64,000 nt of DNA from JALQTD01 sp965656785 (GTDB lineage Bacteria > Bacteroidota > Bacteroidia > Flavobacteriales_D > Sanyastnellaceae). Positions 51,599 through 59,246 of this stretch are shown here, piece by piece. Positions within the stretch are counted from its first letter, which is position 1. Each line of letters begins with the position of its first letter. The stretch lies in NCBI GenBank assembly GCA_965656785.1, contig CBFHLY010000013.1, forward strand, positions 1 through 64,000, in the 5' to 3' direction. The notes under the pieces were generated by a model. That model worked only from the letters and a program-made list of their open reading frames with translations. It searched no databases and had not been told where the DNA came from. Position numbers and translations under genes: made by a program.

Positions 51599-52528
51599 AT
51601 GATTGCATCGATTACCCTCAAAGACGGGCTCGCCACGAAGGGCAGCCTCGAAGCGGCTTCCTACGCGGTGGCCCTGGCGAAAGCGGAAGGAACGGAGGCG
51701 GTGGCCGTGGTGCACGGGCCGTTGAAAGGCGATGGCGGTTTGGGTGCAACGGGCATCGCGAAGGTGCTCCACTACGCCGATGAACTCCAGGATGCAGGCC
51801 AAATCGCGAAACTCGTTGCCGCAGCGGCATCCGGTTCATCCGTCATCCTCGCCCACGACGCCGTGGGGCGTGCAGTGGCTCCCGCCGTTGCGGTCCACCT
51901 GAATGCCGGCCTCGTCAGCGGGGTCACGGAACTCCCCTCGTCCGGTGCGGTGCGTCGGAACGTGTTCAGCGGCAAGGCCATGGCGGACGTCGAAGTGGCT
52001 ACGGGCAAGGCCGTTTACACCGTCACCCCGAACACCTTTCCGGTAGCGGCGGTTGGCGGCGTCGCGGCCGTTGAAGCGTTCCAGGCCGAAGTCGGTGAAG
52101 CACGGGTCAAGGTGAAAGCCTTCCATGCTTCAAGCGCCGACGGCCAGGTTCCACTCCCCGAGGCGGAGTTGGTGGTTTCAGCCGGTCGGGGCTTGAAGGG
52201 CCCGGAGAACTGGGGCATTGTGGAAGATTTGGCTTCGGCTATGGGAGCGACCACGGCGTGCTCGCGTCCGGTGGCCGACATCGGATGGCGCCCTCACCAC
52301 GAGCACGTTGGCCAAACGGGCGTGGCAATTCGTCCGAACCTCTACATCGCGGCGGGCATTTCGGGAGCCATCCAGCATTTGGCTGGGGTCAACCAAAGCA
52401 AGGTCATCGTGGTCATCAACACCGATCCAGAAGCCCCGTTCTTCAAGGCGGCTGACTACGGAATCGTCGGAGACGCCTTCGAGGTGTTGCCGAAATTGAC
52501 CGCGGCGGTCAAGGCGCTCGAAGCCTGA
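51599..52528 (+). CDS. etfA: Electron transfer flavoprotein, alpha subunit
   Basis: A 309-aa partner of etfB. The N-terminal alpha/beta domain is followed by the FAD-binding signature: VSAGRGLKGPENWGIVEDLA, MGATTACSRPVADIGW, GQTGVAIRPNLYIAAGISGA and SKVIVVINTDPEAPFFKAADYG are canonical. The ATG at 51599 follows the etfB stop by one base. Confidence 0.95.
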   Translation: MIASITLKDGLATKGSLEAASYAVALAKAEGTEAVAVVHGPLKGDGGLGATGIAKVLHYADELQDAGQIAKLVAAAASGSSVILAHDAVGRAVAPAVAVHLNAGLVSGVTELPSSGAVRRNVFSGKAMADVEVATGKAVYTVTPNTFPVAAVGGVAAVEAFQAEVGEARVKVKAFHASSADGQVPLPEAELVVSAGRGLKGPENWGIVEDLASAMGATTACSRPVADIGWRPHHEHVGQTGVAIRPNLYIAAGISGAIQHLAGVNQSKVIVVINTDPEAPFFKAADYGIVGDAFEVLPKLTAAVKALEA

Positions 52529-52562
52529 CCCGAGAAGGTTCGCAAAATCCCATGGCGCGATG

Positions 52563-52570
52563 TACTTTTG
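52563..52570 (+). promoter_or_regulatory. -7 box (TACTTTTG) of the DUF151 gene
   Basis: A perfect consensus 18 bases before the ATG at 52589. Confidence 0.45.
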
Positions 52571-52588
52571 CGCCCTGAAGCAGAAGGG

Positions 52589-53164
52589 ATGAGAAAAGTT
52601 GCCATGGAAATCGTGAACATCGAGCCCAGCGGGTCCTCTTCGGGGGCCTACGTCATGGTGCTCGCTGAGAAGGAAGGCCCGCGGAAGCTGTCGATTGTGA
52701 TCGGCGAAACGGAGGCGCAGTCCATTGCGATTGAACTCGAGAAGATGCGGGCGAGCCGGCCGTTGACACACGACTTGTTCAAGTCGGCATTGACGGGCTT
52801 TGGCCTGAAGCTCACCGAAGTGGTCATCCAAAACGTGGTGGAGGGCATCTTCTACTCCAACTTGGTCATCACCGACGGTGACCGCGTGAACGAGGTCGAC
52901 GCGCGCCCGAGCGATGCGGTGGCGCTCGCGTACCGATTCGAGTGTCCCATCTACTGCGAAGAGGCGGTGCTTGCCGAAGTGGGCATCAACCCCGAGGACG
53001 TGGAGGTGGAGTTCGATTTCGACGACGACATTTCCAGCGAGGAAGAAGCCCCGAAACAAAAGAGCTTGAGTGATTTGCAAGCGGAGTTGGACGAGGCGTT
53101 GGACCGCGAGGATTACGAACGCGCTTCCCAGTTGCGCGACGAAATCGAGCGGCGCAAGGGCTGA
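52589..53164 (+). CDS. Bifunctional nuclease family protein (DUF151) with UVR motif
   Basis: A 191-aa protein. The DUF151 domain covers about 1-135: GAYVMVLAEKEGPRKLSIVI, EAQSIAIELEKMRASRPLTH, ARPSDAVALAYRFECPIYCE. After an acidic linker comes a C-terminal UVR motif (LQAELDEALDREDYERASQL), which in UvrB/UvrC mediates contacts. Plant homologues of DUF151 have nuclease activity; the bacterial role is unproven. The start MRKVAMEIVN is preferred over the internal ATG at 52604. Confidence 0.88.
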   Translation: MRKVAMEIVNIEPSGSSSGAYVMVLAEKEGPRKLSIVIGETEAQSIAIELEKMRASRPLTHDLFKSALTGFGLKLTEVVIQNVVEGIFYSNLVITDGDRVNEVDARPSDAVALAYRFECPIYCEEAVLAEVGINPEDVEVEFDFDDDISSEEEAPKQKSLSDLQAELDEALDREDYERASQLRDEIERRKG

Positions 53165-53184
53165 GGCGGAGGCGCTGCGGGGGT

Positions 53185-53192
53185 TATCTTTG
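53185..53192 (+). promoter_or_regulatory. -7 box (TATCTTTG) of purE
   Basis: A perfect consensus, four bases (GCCC) before the ATG at 53197. Confidence 0.6.
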
Positions 53193-53196
53193 GCCC

Positions 53197-53706
53197 ATGG
53201 AAACGAACAATCGGACACGCGTCGGCATCATCATGGGGTCGGCGAGCGACCTTCCCGTGATGGAGGCGGCGGCGAAGGTGCTGAAGGAATTGGGGGTCGG
53301 CTTTGAGATGACGGTGATTTCTGCGCACCGCACACCGGAACGCATGATGGAATACGCTTCAACGGCTGCGCAGCGGGGGCTCCAAGTCATCGTTGCAGGA
53401 GCAGGAGGCGCCGCGCACCTTCCGGGCATGACCGCCTCAGTGACCCCGTTGCCCGTCATCGGCGTGCCGATCAAGAGCCGGAATTCGATTGACGGATGGG
53501 ACAGCGTGTTGTCCATCCTCCAAATGCCCGCGGGAGTTCCGGTTGCGACGGTGGCGTTGGACGGCGGACGCAATGCAGGGATTTTGGCCGCCCAAATCGC
53601 AGCCGCGGCAGACCCCGCACTCCTCGAGCGACTTGCCGCATTCAAAGAGGCCTTGAAGGAAAAAGTCATGAACAGCATCGATTCCGTCGAAAACCACGCA
53701 GTCTGA
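53197..53706 (+). CDS. purE: N5-carboxyaminoimidazole ribonucleotide mutase
   Basis: A 169-aa purine biosynthesis enzyme of the class I type. The signatures are GIIMGSASDLPVMEAAAK, VISAHRTPERMMEYA and GAGGAAHLPGMTAS, all lining the active site. purK is not nearby. Three bases separate it from the flavin reductase-like gene. Confidence 0.95.
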   Translation: METNNRTRVGIIMGSASDLPVMEAAAKVLKELGVGFEMTVISAHRTPERMMEYASTAAQRGLQVIVAGAGGAAHLPGMTASVTPLPVIGVPIKSRNSIDGWDSVLSILQMPAGVPVATVALDGGRNAGILAAQIAAAADPALLERLAAFKEALKEKVMNSIDSVENHAV

Positions 53707-53709
53707 GCC

Positions 53710-54612
53710 ATGGAATACGTGACCTTCGATCCCCAGGCACTCGATGTCCGCACCCTGCATCCGTTGTTGCTGGACGGCATTGCACCCCGACCCATCGCCT
53801 TTGCCAGCACGGTGGATCCGGAGGGCCGCCCCAACTTGGCGCCATTCAGCTTTTTCAACGTCTTTTCCGCCAATCCGCCCGTTCTGATTTTCAGTCCAGC
53901 CCGGCGAGGAAGGGACAACACGACGAAGCACACCTTGGAAAACGTTCTGCGCGTTCCAGAAGTGGTGGTGAACCTCGTTGATCATGCCATGGTGGAGGCC
54001 TGTTCGTTGGCGAGCGGGGATTTCCCCGAAGGCGTCAACGAGTTCGAAAAGGCCGGGTTGACGGCCGTGCCATCGGAAACGATTCGTCCGCCGCGAGTGG
54101 CGGAATCACCGGTCCAGTTGGAGTGCCGGGTCCTGCGAGTGGATTCGCTCGGGGATGGGCCGGGCGCCGGGCAGTTGGTCGTGTGCGAAATCACGCGCAT
54201 CCACTACCGCGCCGATGTCATGGGGGAGGGGGGAAGGCCGGATGCGCACGCACTGGATTTGGTGGGCCGCTGCGGTGGGAATTGGTACGTGCGCGCCTCG
54301 GGCGATGCGTTGTTCGAGGTGGCCAAACCCTTGGCTGCCCCGGGCATCGGTGTGGACGCCCTTCCCGATGACGTCCGAAAGAGCCCCGCATTCGACCGCA
54401 ACGCCCTCGCTCAATTGGCGGCCGTTTCGGAACTACCGGATGAGACGGAAGTGAACGAGCACAAGCTCATCGAGTTGTCCGACCTCTTCATGGACCTTGA
54501 GGACGACGCGGTTGCTTTGGAAAAGGCCTTGCATGAGCGAGCAGCGGCCTCCCTTCGGCGCGGTGAAGTTCGGGACGCGTGGCTTACGCTGTTGGCCTTC
54601 AACGCGGGCTGA
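53710..54612 (+). CDS. Flavin reductase-like FMN-binding protein
   Basis: A 300-aa split-barrel protein of the flavin reductase-like family. The FMN-binding segment is GIAPRPIAFASTVDPEGRPN, followed by LAPFSFFNVFSANPPVL, TLENVLRVPEVVVNLV and the core EFEKAGLTAVPSE. The N-terminal 190 residues form the domain; the C-terminal 100 are extra and of unknown role. It is probably co-transcribed with purE. Confidence 0.85.
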   Translation: MEYVTFDPQALDVRTLHPLLLDGIAPRPIAFASTVDPEGRPNLAPFSFFNVFSANPPVLIFSPARRGRDNTTKHTLENVLRVPEVVVNLVDHAMVEACSLASGDFPEGVNEFEKAGLTAVPSETIRPPRVAESPVQLECRVLRVDSLGDGPGAGQLVVCEITRIHYRADVMGEGGRPDAHALDLVGRCGGNWYVRASGDALFEVAKPLAAPGIGVDALPDDVRKSPAFDRNALAQLAAVSELPDETEVNEHKLIELSDLFMDLEDDAVALEKALHERAAASLRRGEVRDAWLTLLAFNAG

Positions 54613-54665
54613 TTTTCGTGGAAAAGTTGTCCCCCAAACGCCCGCCAACTCCGACCAAACCGCAC

Positions 54666-54673
54666 TAATTTCG
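54666..54673 (+). promoter_or_regulatory. -7 box (TAATTTCG) of the DUF3127 gene
   Basis: The box is four bases (TGAC) before the ATG at 54678. Confidence 0.5.
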
Positions 54674-54677
54674 TGAC

Positions 54678-55058
54678 ATGGCATACGAATTGAAAGGCAC
54701 GCTGGTCAAGATGATGGACCGGCAGGATTTTCCGAGTGGGTTCTTCAAGCGCGACTTTGTGGTGCGGACGGAAGAGCAGTATCCCCAGGACGTGAAATTC
54801 ACGTTGGTGAAGGAGAAAGTGGATTTCCTCGATGCGTTTCAAGAGGGACAGGCCCTCACCGTCAGTTTCGATGTTCGAGGTCGGGAATACAACGGCAATT
54901 ACTACGTTGATTTGAACGCGTGGCGGCTCACGGCGGCTGACGGTGCCGCGCCGGCAGCACCTGCCGCTCCTTCGGCCGGAGCAGCTCCGAAGCCCCTTCC
55001 GGAGGTGCCCTCGATGCAATCATCGGGCGAAACGGAGGACGACGACCTGCCTTTCTAA
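54678..55058 (+). CDS. DUF3127 protein with SSB-like C-terminal tip
   Basis: A 126-aa protein. The N-terminal 85 residues match DUF3127 (GTLVKMMDRQDFPSGFFKRD, then VSFDVRGREYNGNYYVDLNA), which looks like an OB-fold. A flexible Ala/Pro linker leads to the acidic end ETEDDDLPF. This closely resembles the DDDIPF tip of single-stranded DNA-binding protein that recruits repair enzymes. An SSB-like accessory role in DNA metabolism is inferred; the function of the family is unknown. Confidence 0.85.
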   Translation: MAYELKGTLVKMMDRQDFPSGFFKRDFVVRTEEQYPQDVKFTLVKEKVDFLDAFQEGQALTVSFDVRGREYNGNYYVDLNAWRLTAADGAAPAAPAAPSAGAAPKPLPEVPSMQSSGETEDDDLPF

Positions 55059-55064
55059 CGGTCG

Positions 55065-56318
55065 GTGAACGCGCCCGCCATCGAGGCGCATGCGGACGAG
55101 TTCCGCACCGCCCAGTTTCCCAACGGCTTTCGGATCATCCACAAGCAAGTGGATCGCCCCGTCATTCACTGTGGTCTAGTTGTGAATGCAGGGACGCGCG
55201 ACGAAGGTCCTGCTGAGGCCGGAGCGGCGCATTTCATTGAGCACACCCTCTTTAAAGGAACGCGGAAGCGGAAGGCTTACCATGTGCTGAACCGGCTCGA
55301 TAGCGTCGGAGGCGAGGTGAATGCCTACACCTCAAAGGAGGACACGTGGCTCGTATCTGCATTCCTTCCAGAACACCTCGATCGCGCATTGGAACTGCTA
55401 TCGGACATCACGTTCGAAGCCACGTTTCCAGAGAAGGAGATCATCAAGGAGCGGGATGTTATCCTCGATGAGTTGCATTCGTATTGGGACAGCCCGGTGG
55501 ATGCCTTGTTTGACGAATTCGAGGAGCGGCTGTTTGCGGGGCACCCGCTGGCGGGGAACATTTTGGGAACGGAGGATTCGGTTGCGGGCATGACGCGTGA
55601 CACCTTGCTGGGCTTTGTAGACCGTCATTACGGAACAGAGGAGATGGTGGTGAGCATTGTGGGGCCGGTCGAATGGAAGCGGGTGCGGACGTTGTGTGAG
55701 CGCCACTTCGGGGAGCGGCCAATGCGCAAAGCGGATTTGTTGCGGAAGCCGTTTCATCCGATTTCGCCGTTTGACGTCCGGTTGGAGAAGGACGTGCATC
55801 AGGTGCACCACGTGATGGGGTGCGCGACAGTCGGGCACGATCATCCGGATCGGGTGGGCTTGGCCATGCTCGCGAACTTGCTCGGTGGACCCACCATGAA
55901 CAGCCGGCTCAGCCTCAATATCCGCGAGCGCTACGGTTTGGCCTACAACATCGAATGCGCGTACACCCCGTACACGGATAGTGGCGTGTTCAGCGTCTAC
56001 TTCGGCACGGACGCGAAGTTCCATTCAAAGGCCGAGCGACTCATTTACAAGGAGTTTCGACAGCTCCGAGAGCGCCCACTGGGTCAACGCCAACTCACCG
56101 AATTGAAGCGCCAAGTCCTCGGACACATCGCGCTCGGTCAGGACTCGGGCAACAGCGTGATGACCAGCTTGGGAAAGAGTTACCTCCTGTACAATCGGGT
56201 GGAGTCGCTGGCTTCCGTGTTTGCTGCCATTGAGGCGGTCACGGCGGAGGACCTGCAGCGTTTGGCTCAAGACGTGCTGCAACCGGATGGGTTGAGCCAC
56301 CTCGTGTACCGAGGCTGA
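55065..56318 (+). CDS. M16 family zinc metallopeptidase
   Basis: A 417-aa peptidase of the mitochondrial-processing-peptidase-like M16B group. The inverted zinc motif is HFIEHTLFKG (HxxEH), followed by the distal Glu in GGEVNAYTSKEDTW. The second half (NLLGGPTMNSRLSLNIRERY) is the conserved Arg/Tyr-containing domain. It starts with GTG at 55065, six bases after the DUF3127 stop; the first ATG would cut into the domain. No signal peptide is seen. Confidence 0.9.
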   Translation: MNAPAIEAHADEFRTAQFPNGFRIIHKQVDRPVIHCGLVVNAGTRDEGPAEAGAAHFIEHTLFKGTRKRKAYHVLNRLDSVGGEVNAYTSKEDTWLVSAFLPEHLDRALELLSDITFEATFPEKEIIKERDVILDELHSYWDSPVDALFDEFEERLFAGHPLAGNILGTEDSVAGMTRDTLLGFVDRHYGTEEMVVSIVGPVEWKRVRTLCERHFGERPMRKADLLRKPFHPISPFDVRLEKDVHQVHHVMGCATVGHDHPDRVGLAMLANLLGGPTMNSRLSLNIRERYGLAYNIECAYTPYTDSGVFSVYFGTDAKFHSKAERLIYKEFRQLRERPLGQRQLTELKRQVLGHIALGQDSGNSVMTSLGKSYLLYNRVESLASVFAAIEAVTAEDLQRLAQDVLQPDGLSHLVYRG

Positions 56319-56726
56319 TCAGCTGCGCGAAATCTTGTAGAGGCTGTTGTGGTCGCCTTCGATTTGGTTCTTCACGGAACGAATTTTAAGCGCGATGCCC
56401 GCCCATTCGCGCTGGTCTTGCTGCAGCAGCGCCTTGATGGAATCGTCGAGGTTGTCAGCGCCTTCAGCAACCCAGGCCAAATACGTATAGCCATATCCGC
56501 GCAACCACCCCACGGCCTGGCGGTCCCCCTCGCTTCCCCGGATCATGGCCATCAAATGCGGATGCCCGTTTTCCATCAACCAGGTCCGAGAGGGGCCGTG
56601 ATTCCGAATGGCGTGGCACGACATGGCCAATTCGGGATAGCCGTTGCCCGCGAGCCAGTCTTTCAACTCCTTGTTCCCCGAGATGGCCTCGCCCCAAGCG
56701 AGCAGCACTTTTGCCGGATATTGCAT
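56319..56726 (-). CDS. Conserved hypothetical protein (Bacteroidota)
   Basis: A 135-aa soluble protein I recall as conserved in Bacteroidota, without a named function. It has repeat-like helical segments with small, Trp-rich units (YPAKVLLAWGEAISGNKELK, DWLAGNGYPELAM, RTWLMENGHPHLMAMI, AVGWLRGYGYTYLAW). The ATG at 56726 fits the recalled N-terminus; the longer open frame would run antisense into the MFS gene. It directly abuts the M16 gene stop. Confidence 0.75.
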   Translation of the reverse strand: MQYPAKVLLAWGEAISGNKELKDWLAGNGYPELAMSCHAIRNHGPSRTWLMENGHPHLMAMIRGSEGDRQAVGWLRGYGYTYLAWVAEGADNLDDSIKALLQQDQREWAGIALKIRSVKNQIEGDHNSLYKISRS

Positions 56727-56760
56727 GGCTTGAAGGTAAGTCGCCCAGGCGAATCGGCCG

Positions 56761-56768
56761 TACCTTCG
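56761..56768 (+). promoter_or_regulatory. -7 box (TACCTTCG) of the MFS gene
   Basis: The box is four bases (AGCA) before the GTG at 56773, which supports that unusual start codon. Confidence 0.5.
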
Positions 56769-56772
56769 AGCA

Positions 56773-57993
56773 GTGCAATCCAGCCCACCTCCTTTATTTA
56801 CCAGGCAGTTCTGGGTCTTGTGCTCCGGAACGGTTGTGTTCATGGCGAGTTTTGGGATGGTGCTGCCGGAACTGCCCGGGGTGTTGACGGAGCTGGGGCA
56901 TCCCGATAAGATCGGATGGCTGGTCGGCTTGTTCACCATCGGGGCGTTCGTGGCTCGGTTGTACAGCGGCAAAATCGCGGACCGGGCGGGGCGCATTCCC
57001 GTGATGCTCATCGGCAGCGCTGTCACCTTTGTTGCGGGATTGGGGTACCTGGCGGTTTGGTGGTGGGCACCCCGAGATGCAGGGCCGGATGGGACGATGT
57101 CGGTTGCCGTGACGTTGTTGCTGGGCATTCGGCTGTTTCACGGACTGAGTACGGGGTTTCGTCCGACGGGGGCGACGGCCTTTCTCACCGATGTGGCTCC
57201 GATTTCAAGAAGGGGAGAGGCGCTGGGGTTTTTAGGCGTAGCGGGCAATGCGGGCATGGCGCTCGGGCCTGCCATTGGCAGCTTCCTCGCCGTAGAGGTG
57301 GGAATGGACGCCATGTTCGCAGTTTCGACCGTCCTGGGGTTGGTGTCGCTGTTGTTGACCACCATGCTCAATGAGTCGCTGCCGAATTCTCGGAAGATCG
57401 TCCGGTCCGATTTCAATTTGTTCAAGGGGAAGGTCCTCGATTGGAGCACGTGGCCATCGGCGTTGGCCATGCTTGCGCCCGCATTCGCTTTTGGTACGTT
57501 TTTGACGGTGACCCCGGACTTTGTGGCGGATTTGGGCTACACCTACAAAGGCGCCTTCAACACCATCGTCGTGATTGCGAGCATTTCCATGCGGTTCATT
57601 GCGGGGAAGGCCTCGGATCGCCATGGGCGCGTTCCGCTGATGGTGGTGGGAGCGTGGCTGCTCGCAGCGGGCATGGGGCTGCTGGCGTTGTCCGAAACCC
57701 CGGTCACTGCAGCACTCGCCGGTTTGGTGTACGGCATGTCCGTCGGCATCAACATGCCCACGGTATTCGCTTGGACGGCGGACATGGCGCGCCCCGGACG
57801 CATCGCCTTGGCCCTCGGCACGATGCTCATGGCGCTGGAGCTGGGCATTGGATTTGGAGCCTTCCTCTCCGGTGCGATGTACGAAGGCGTTTTAGCGCGC
57901 ATTCCTTCGCTTTACGCCATGTCATCAGGAGTGGCGGCCCTGAGCGGCGTGGTGTTGACGGTGCACAGCATTCGGTTGAGGCTTCGTGCATAA
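56773..57993 (+). CDS. MFS transporter
   Basis: A 406-aa, 12-helix major facilitator transporter, probably drug/H+ antiporter-like. The motif A region after helix 2 is YSGKIADRAGRIPVMLIG; motif C-like GATAFLTDVAP and a second-half GKASDRHGRVPLMVVG follow. It starts with GTG at 56773. The substrate cannot be predicted. Confidence 0.9.
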   Translation: MQSSPPPLFTRQFWVLCSGTVVFMASFGMVLPELPGVLTELGHPDKIGWLVGLFTIGAFVARLYSGKIADRAGRIPVMLIGSAVTFVAGLGYLAVWWWAPRDAGPDGTMSVAVTLLLGIRLFHGLSTGFRPTGATAFLTDVAPISRRGEALGFLGVAGNAGMALGPAIGSFLAVEVGMDAMFAVSTVLGLVSLLLTTMLNESLPNSRKIVRSDFNLFKGKVLDWSTWPSALAMLAPAFAFGTFLTVTPDFVADLGYTYKGAFNTIVVIASISMRFIAGKASDRHGRVPLMVVGAWLLAAGMGLLALSETPVTAALAGLVYGMSVGINMPTVFAWTADMARPGRIALALGTMLMALELGIGFGAFLSGAMYEGVLARIPSLYAMSSGVAALSGVVLTVHSIRLRLRA

Positions 57994-58054
57994 TGAACCT
58001 GCTTTCGTGCATAAGTCCATTCTGAGCGTTGGGCCAACACCGCTTCATGTGTTG

Positions 58055-58062
58055 CATCTTTG
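58055..58062 (+). promoter_or_regulatory. -7-like box (CATCTTTG) of the 67-aa gene
   Basis: The box is four bases (AGCC) before the ATG at 58067; the first consensus base is C instead of T. Confidence 0.4.
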
Positions 58063-58066
58063 AGCC

Positions 58067-58270
58067 ATGGAGGATTTGCTCATTCAATTGGAAGCAGCGC
58101 GACAGGAGCGGACGGCTGCTTTGCATGAATTCATGCGATTGAAATCGGAATTGGCTCGGGCGCAGCGCCGTTGCGATGAATTGCGTTCGGAGAATAGCGC
58201 ATTGAAGTCCTCGTTGCACTCGGCGGAAGTGGAGGTCCAAAACCTGCACGCAGGGTTGTCCGCGATGTGA
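58067..58270 (+). CDS. Small coiled-coil protein
   Basis: A 67-aa protein predicted to be one continuous coiled coil (LIQLEAARQERTAALHEFMR, then ELARAQRRCDELRSENSALK with a heptad of Leu/Ala). No family is recognised. A promoter-like box four bases upstream and a bidirectional terminator 18 bases downstream make a real gene likely. It may be a small structural or regulatory protein. Confidence 0.6.
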   Translation: MEDLLIQLEAARQERTAALHEFMRLKSELARAQRRCDELRSENSALKSSLHSAEVEVQNLHAGLSAM

Positions 58271-58288
58271 ACTCTTTTGACGCGCATT

Positions 58289-58320
58289 AAAAAAGGGACC
58301 GAAAAACCGGTCCCTTTTTT
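58289..58320. terminator. Bidirectional terminator
   Basis: A perfect 13-bp stem AAAAAAGGGACCG / CGGTCCCTTTTTT with a six-base loop serves both the 67-aa gene and the convergent fabD. Confidence 0.9.
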
Positions 58321-58339
58321 AATGTCCGTTGCGGCGCAC

Positions 58340-59221
58340 TCAGAGGGAGGCGCTGGATGTTGGGAAGGTGCGATCGACCTTCTTAAACAATCCTTGCAAG
58401 ACCTTGCCAGGACCCACTTCGATGACTTCTGTGGCCCCGAGTTTCATCATCGTGTGCATGGATTGGGTCCACCGCACGGCACCGGTCAATTGCGCGATGA
58501 GGTTCGCTTTGATGTGGTCAGGATCGTTTTCGGCTTGTGCGTTGACGTTCTGGACGATGGGACAGCGGGGCGCGTGGAATGCGGTCGCATCGATGGCTGC
58601 TGCCAACCGTTCACGTGCGGGTTCCATCAACGGCGAATGGAATGCGCCGCCTACCGGCAGCAAGAGCGCCCGCCGCGCACCCGCTTCGGTCAGCGCGGCG
58701 CACGCCGCCTCAACGGCGGGAACGGCTCCAGAAATCACGAGTTGGCCTGGACAATTGTAATTCGCTGCAACCACCACGCCTTCGGTGGCGGCACAAATCT
58801 CCTCCACCACCGCGTCGTCCAACCCGAGCACCGCAGCCATGGTTGAAGGCGTGGCCTCGCACGCCGCTTGCATGGCGAGAGCACGTTCGGTAACGAGCTT
58901 CAAGCCGTCCTCAAAGGTCAAGGCTCCTGCAGCGACCAACGCCGAAAATTCGCCCAAACTGTGCCCAGCGACCACTCCCGGATCAAACGAATCGCCCATC
59001 AATTCTGCCAAAATCACGGAGTGCAAGAAAATGGCTGGCTGGGTGACGCGCGTTTGTTTCAGTTCCTCGTCCGTTCCTTCGAACATGGTGGAGGCGATGT
59101 CGAATCCAAGGATGGCGTTCGCTTGTTCAAACCGCGTTCGGGCCTGTTCAGAAGCGTCATGCAGGTCCTTGCCCATTCCAGAGAATTGGGCGCCCTGACC
59201 GGGGAAGACAAATGCTTTCAT
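58340..59221 (-). CDS. fabD: Malonyl-CoA:ACP transacylase
   Basis: A 293-aa fatty-acid synthesis enzyme loading malonate onto acyl carrier protein. It has FPGQGAQFSGMGKDL, the nucleophilic Ser in VVAGHSLGEFSAL (about residues 86-98) and the catalytic-region His in GGAFHSPLM. The last residues end TFPTSSASL. A TATTTTCG box lies four bases before the ATG. Confidence 0.95.
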   Translation of the reverse strand: MKAFVFPGQGAQFSGMGKDLHDASEQARTRFEQANAILGFDIASTMFEGTDEELKQTRVTQPAIFLHSVILAELMGDSFDPGVVAGHSLGEFSALVAAGALTFEDGLKLVTERALAMQAACEATPSTMAAVLGLDDAVVEEICAATEGVVVAANYNCPGQLVISGAVPAVEAACAALTEAGARRALLLPVGGAFHSPLMEPARERLAAAIDATAFHAPRCPIVQNVNAQAENDPDHIKANLIAQLTGAVRWTQSMHTMMKLGATEVIEVGPGKVLQGLFKKVDRTFPTSSASL

Positions 59222-59225
59222 GCCG

Positions 59226-59233
59226 CGAAAATA
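59226..59233 (-). promoter_or_regulatory. -7 box (TATTTTCG) of fabD
   Basis: The box is four bases (CGGC) before the ATG at 59221. Confidence 0.5.
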
Positions 59234-59246
59234 GGCACGCTCCGCC

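Noticed and set aside
56727..57128. Upstream extension of the 135-aa minus-strand gene
   Set aside because: It would lie antisense in the MFS transporter and beyond the family N-terminus at 56726.
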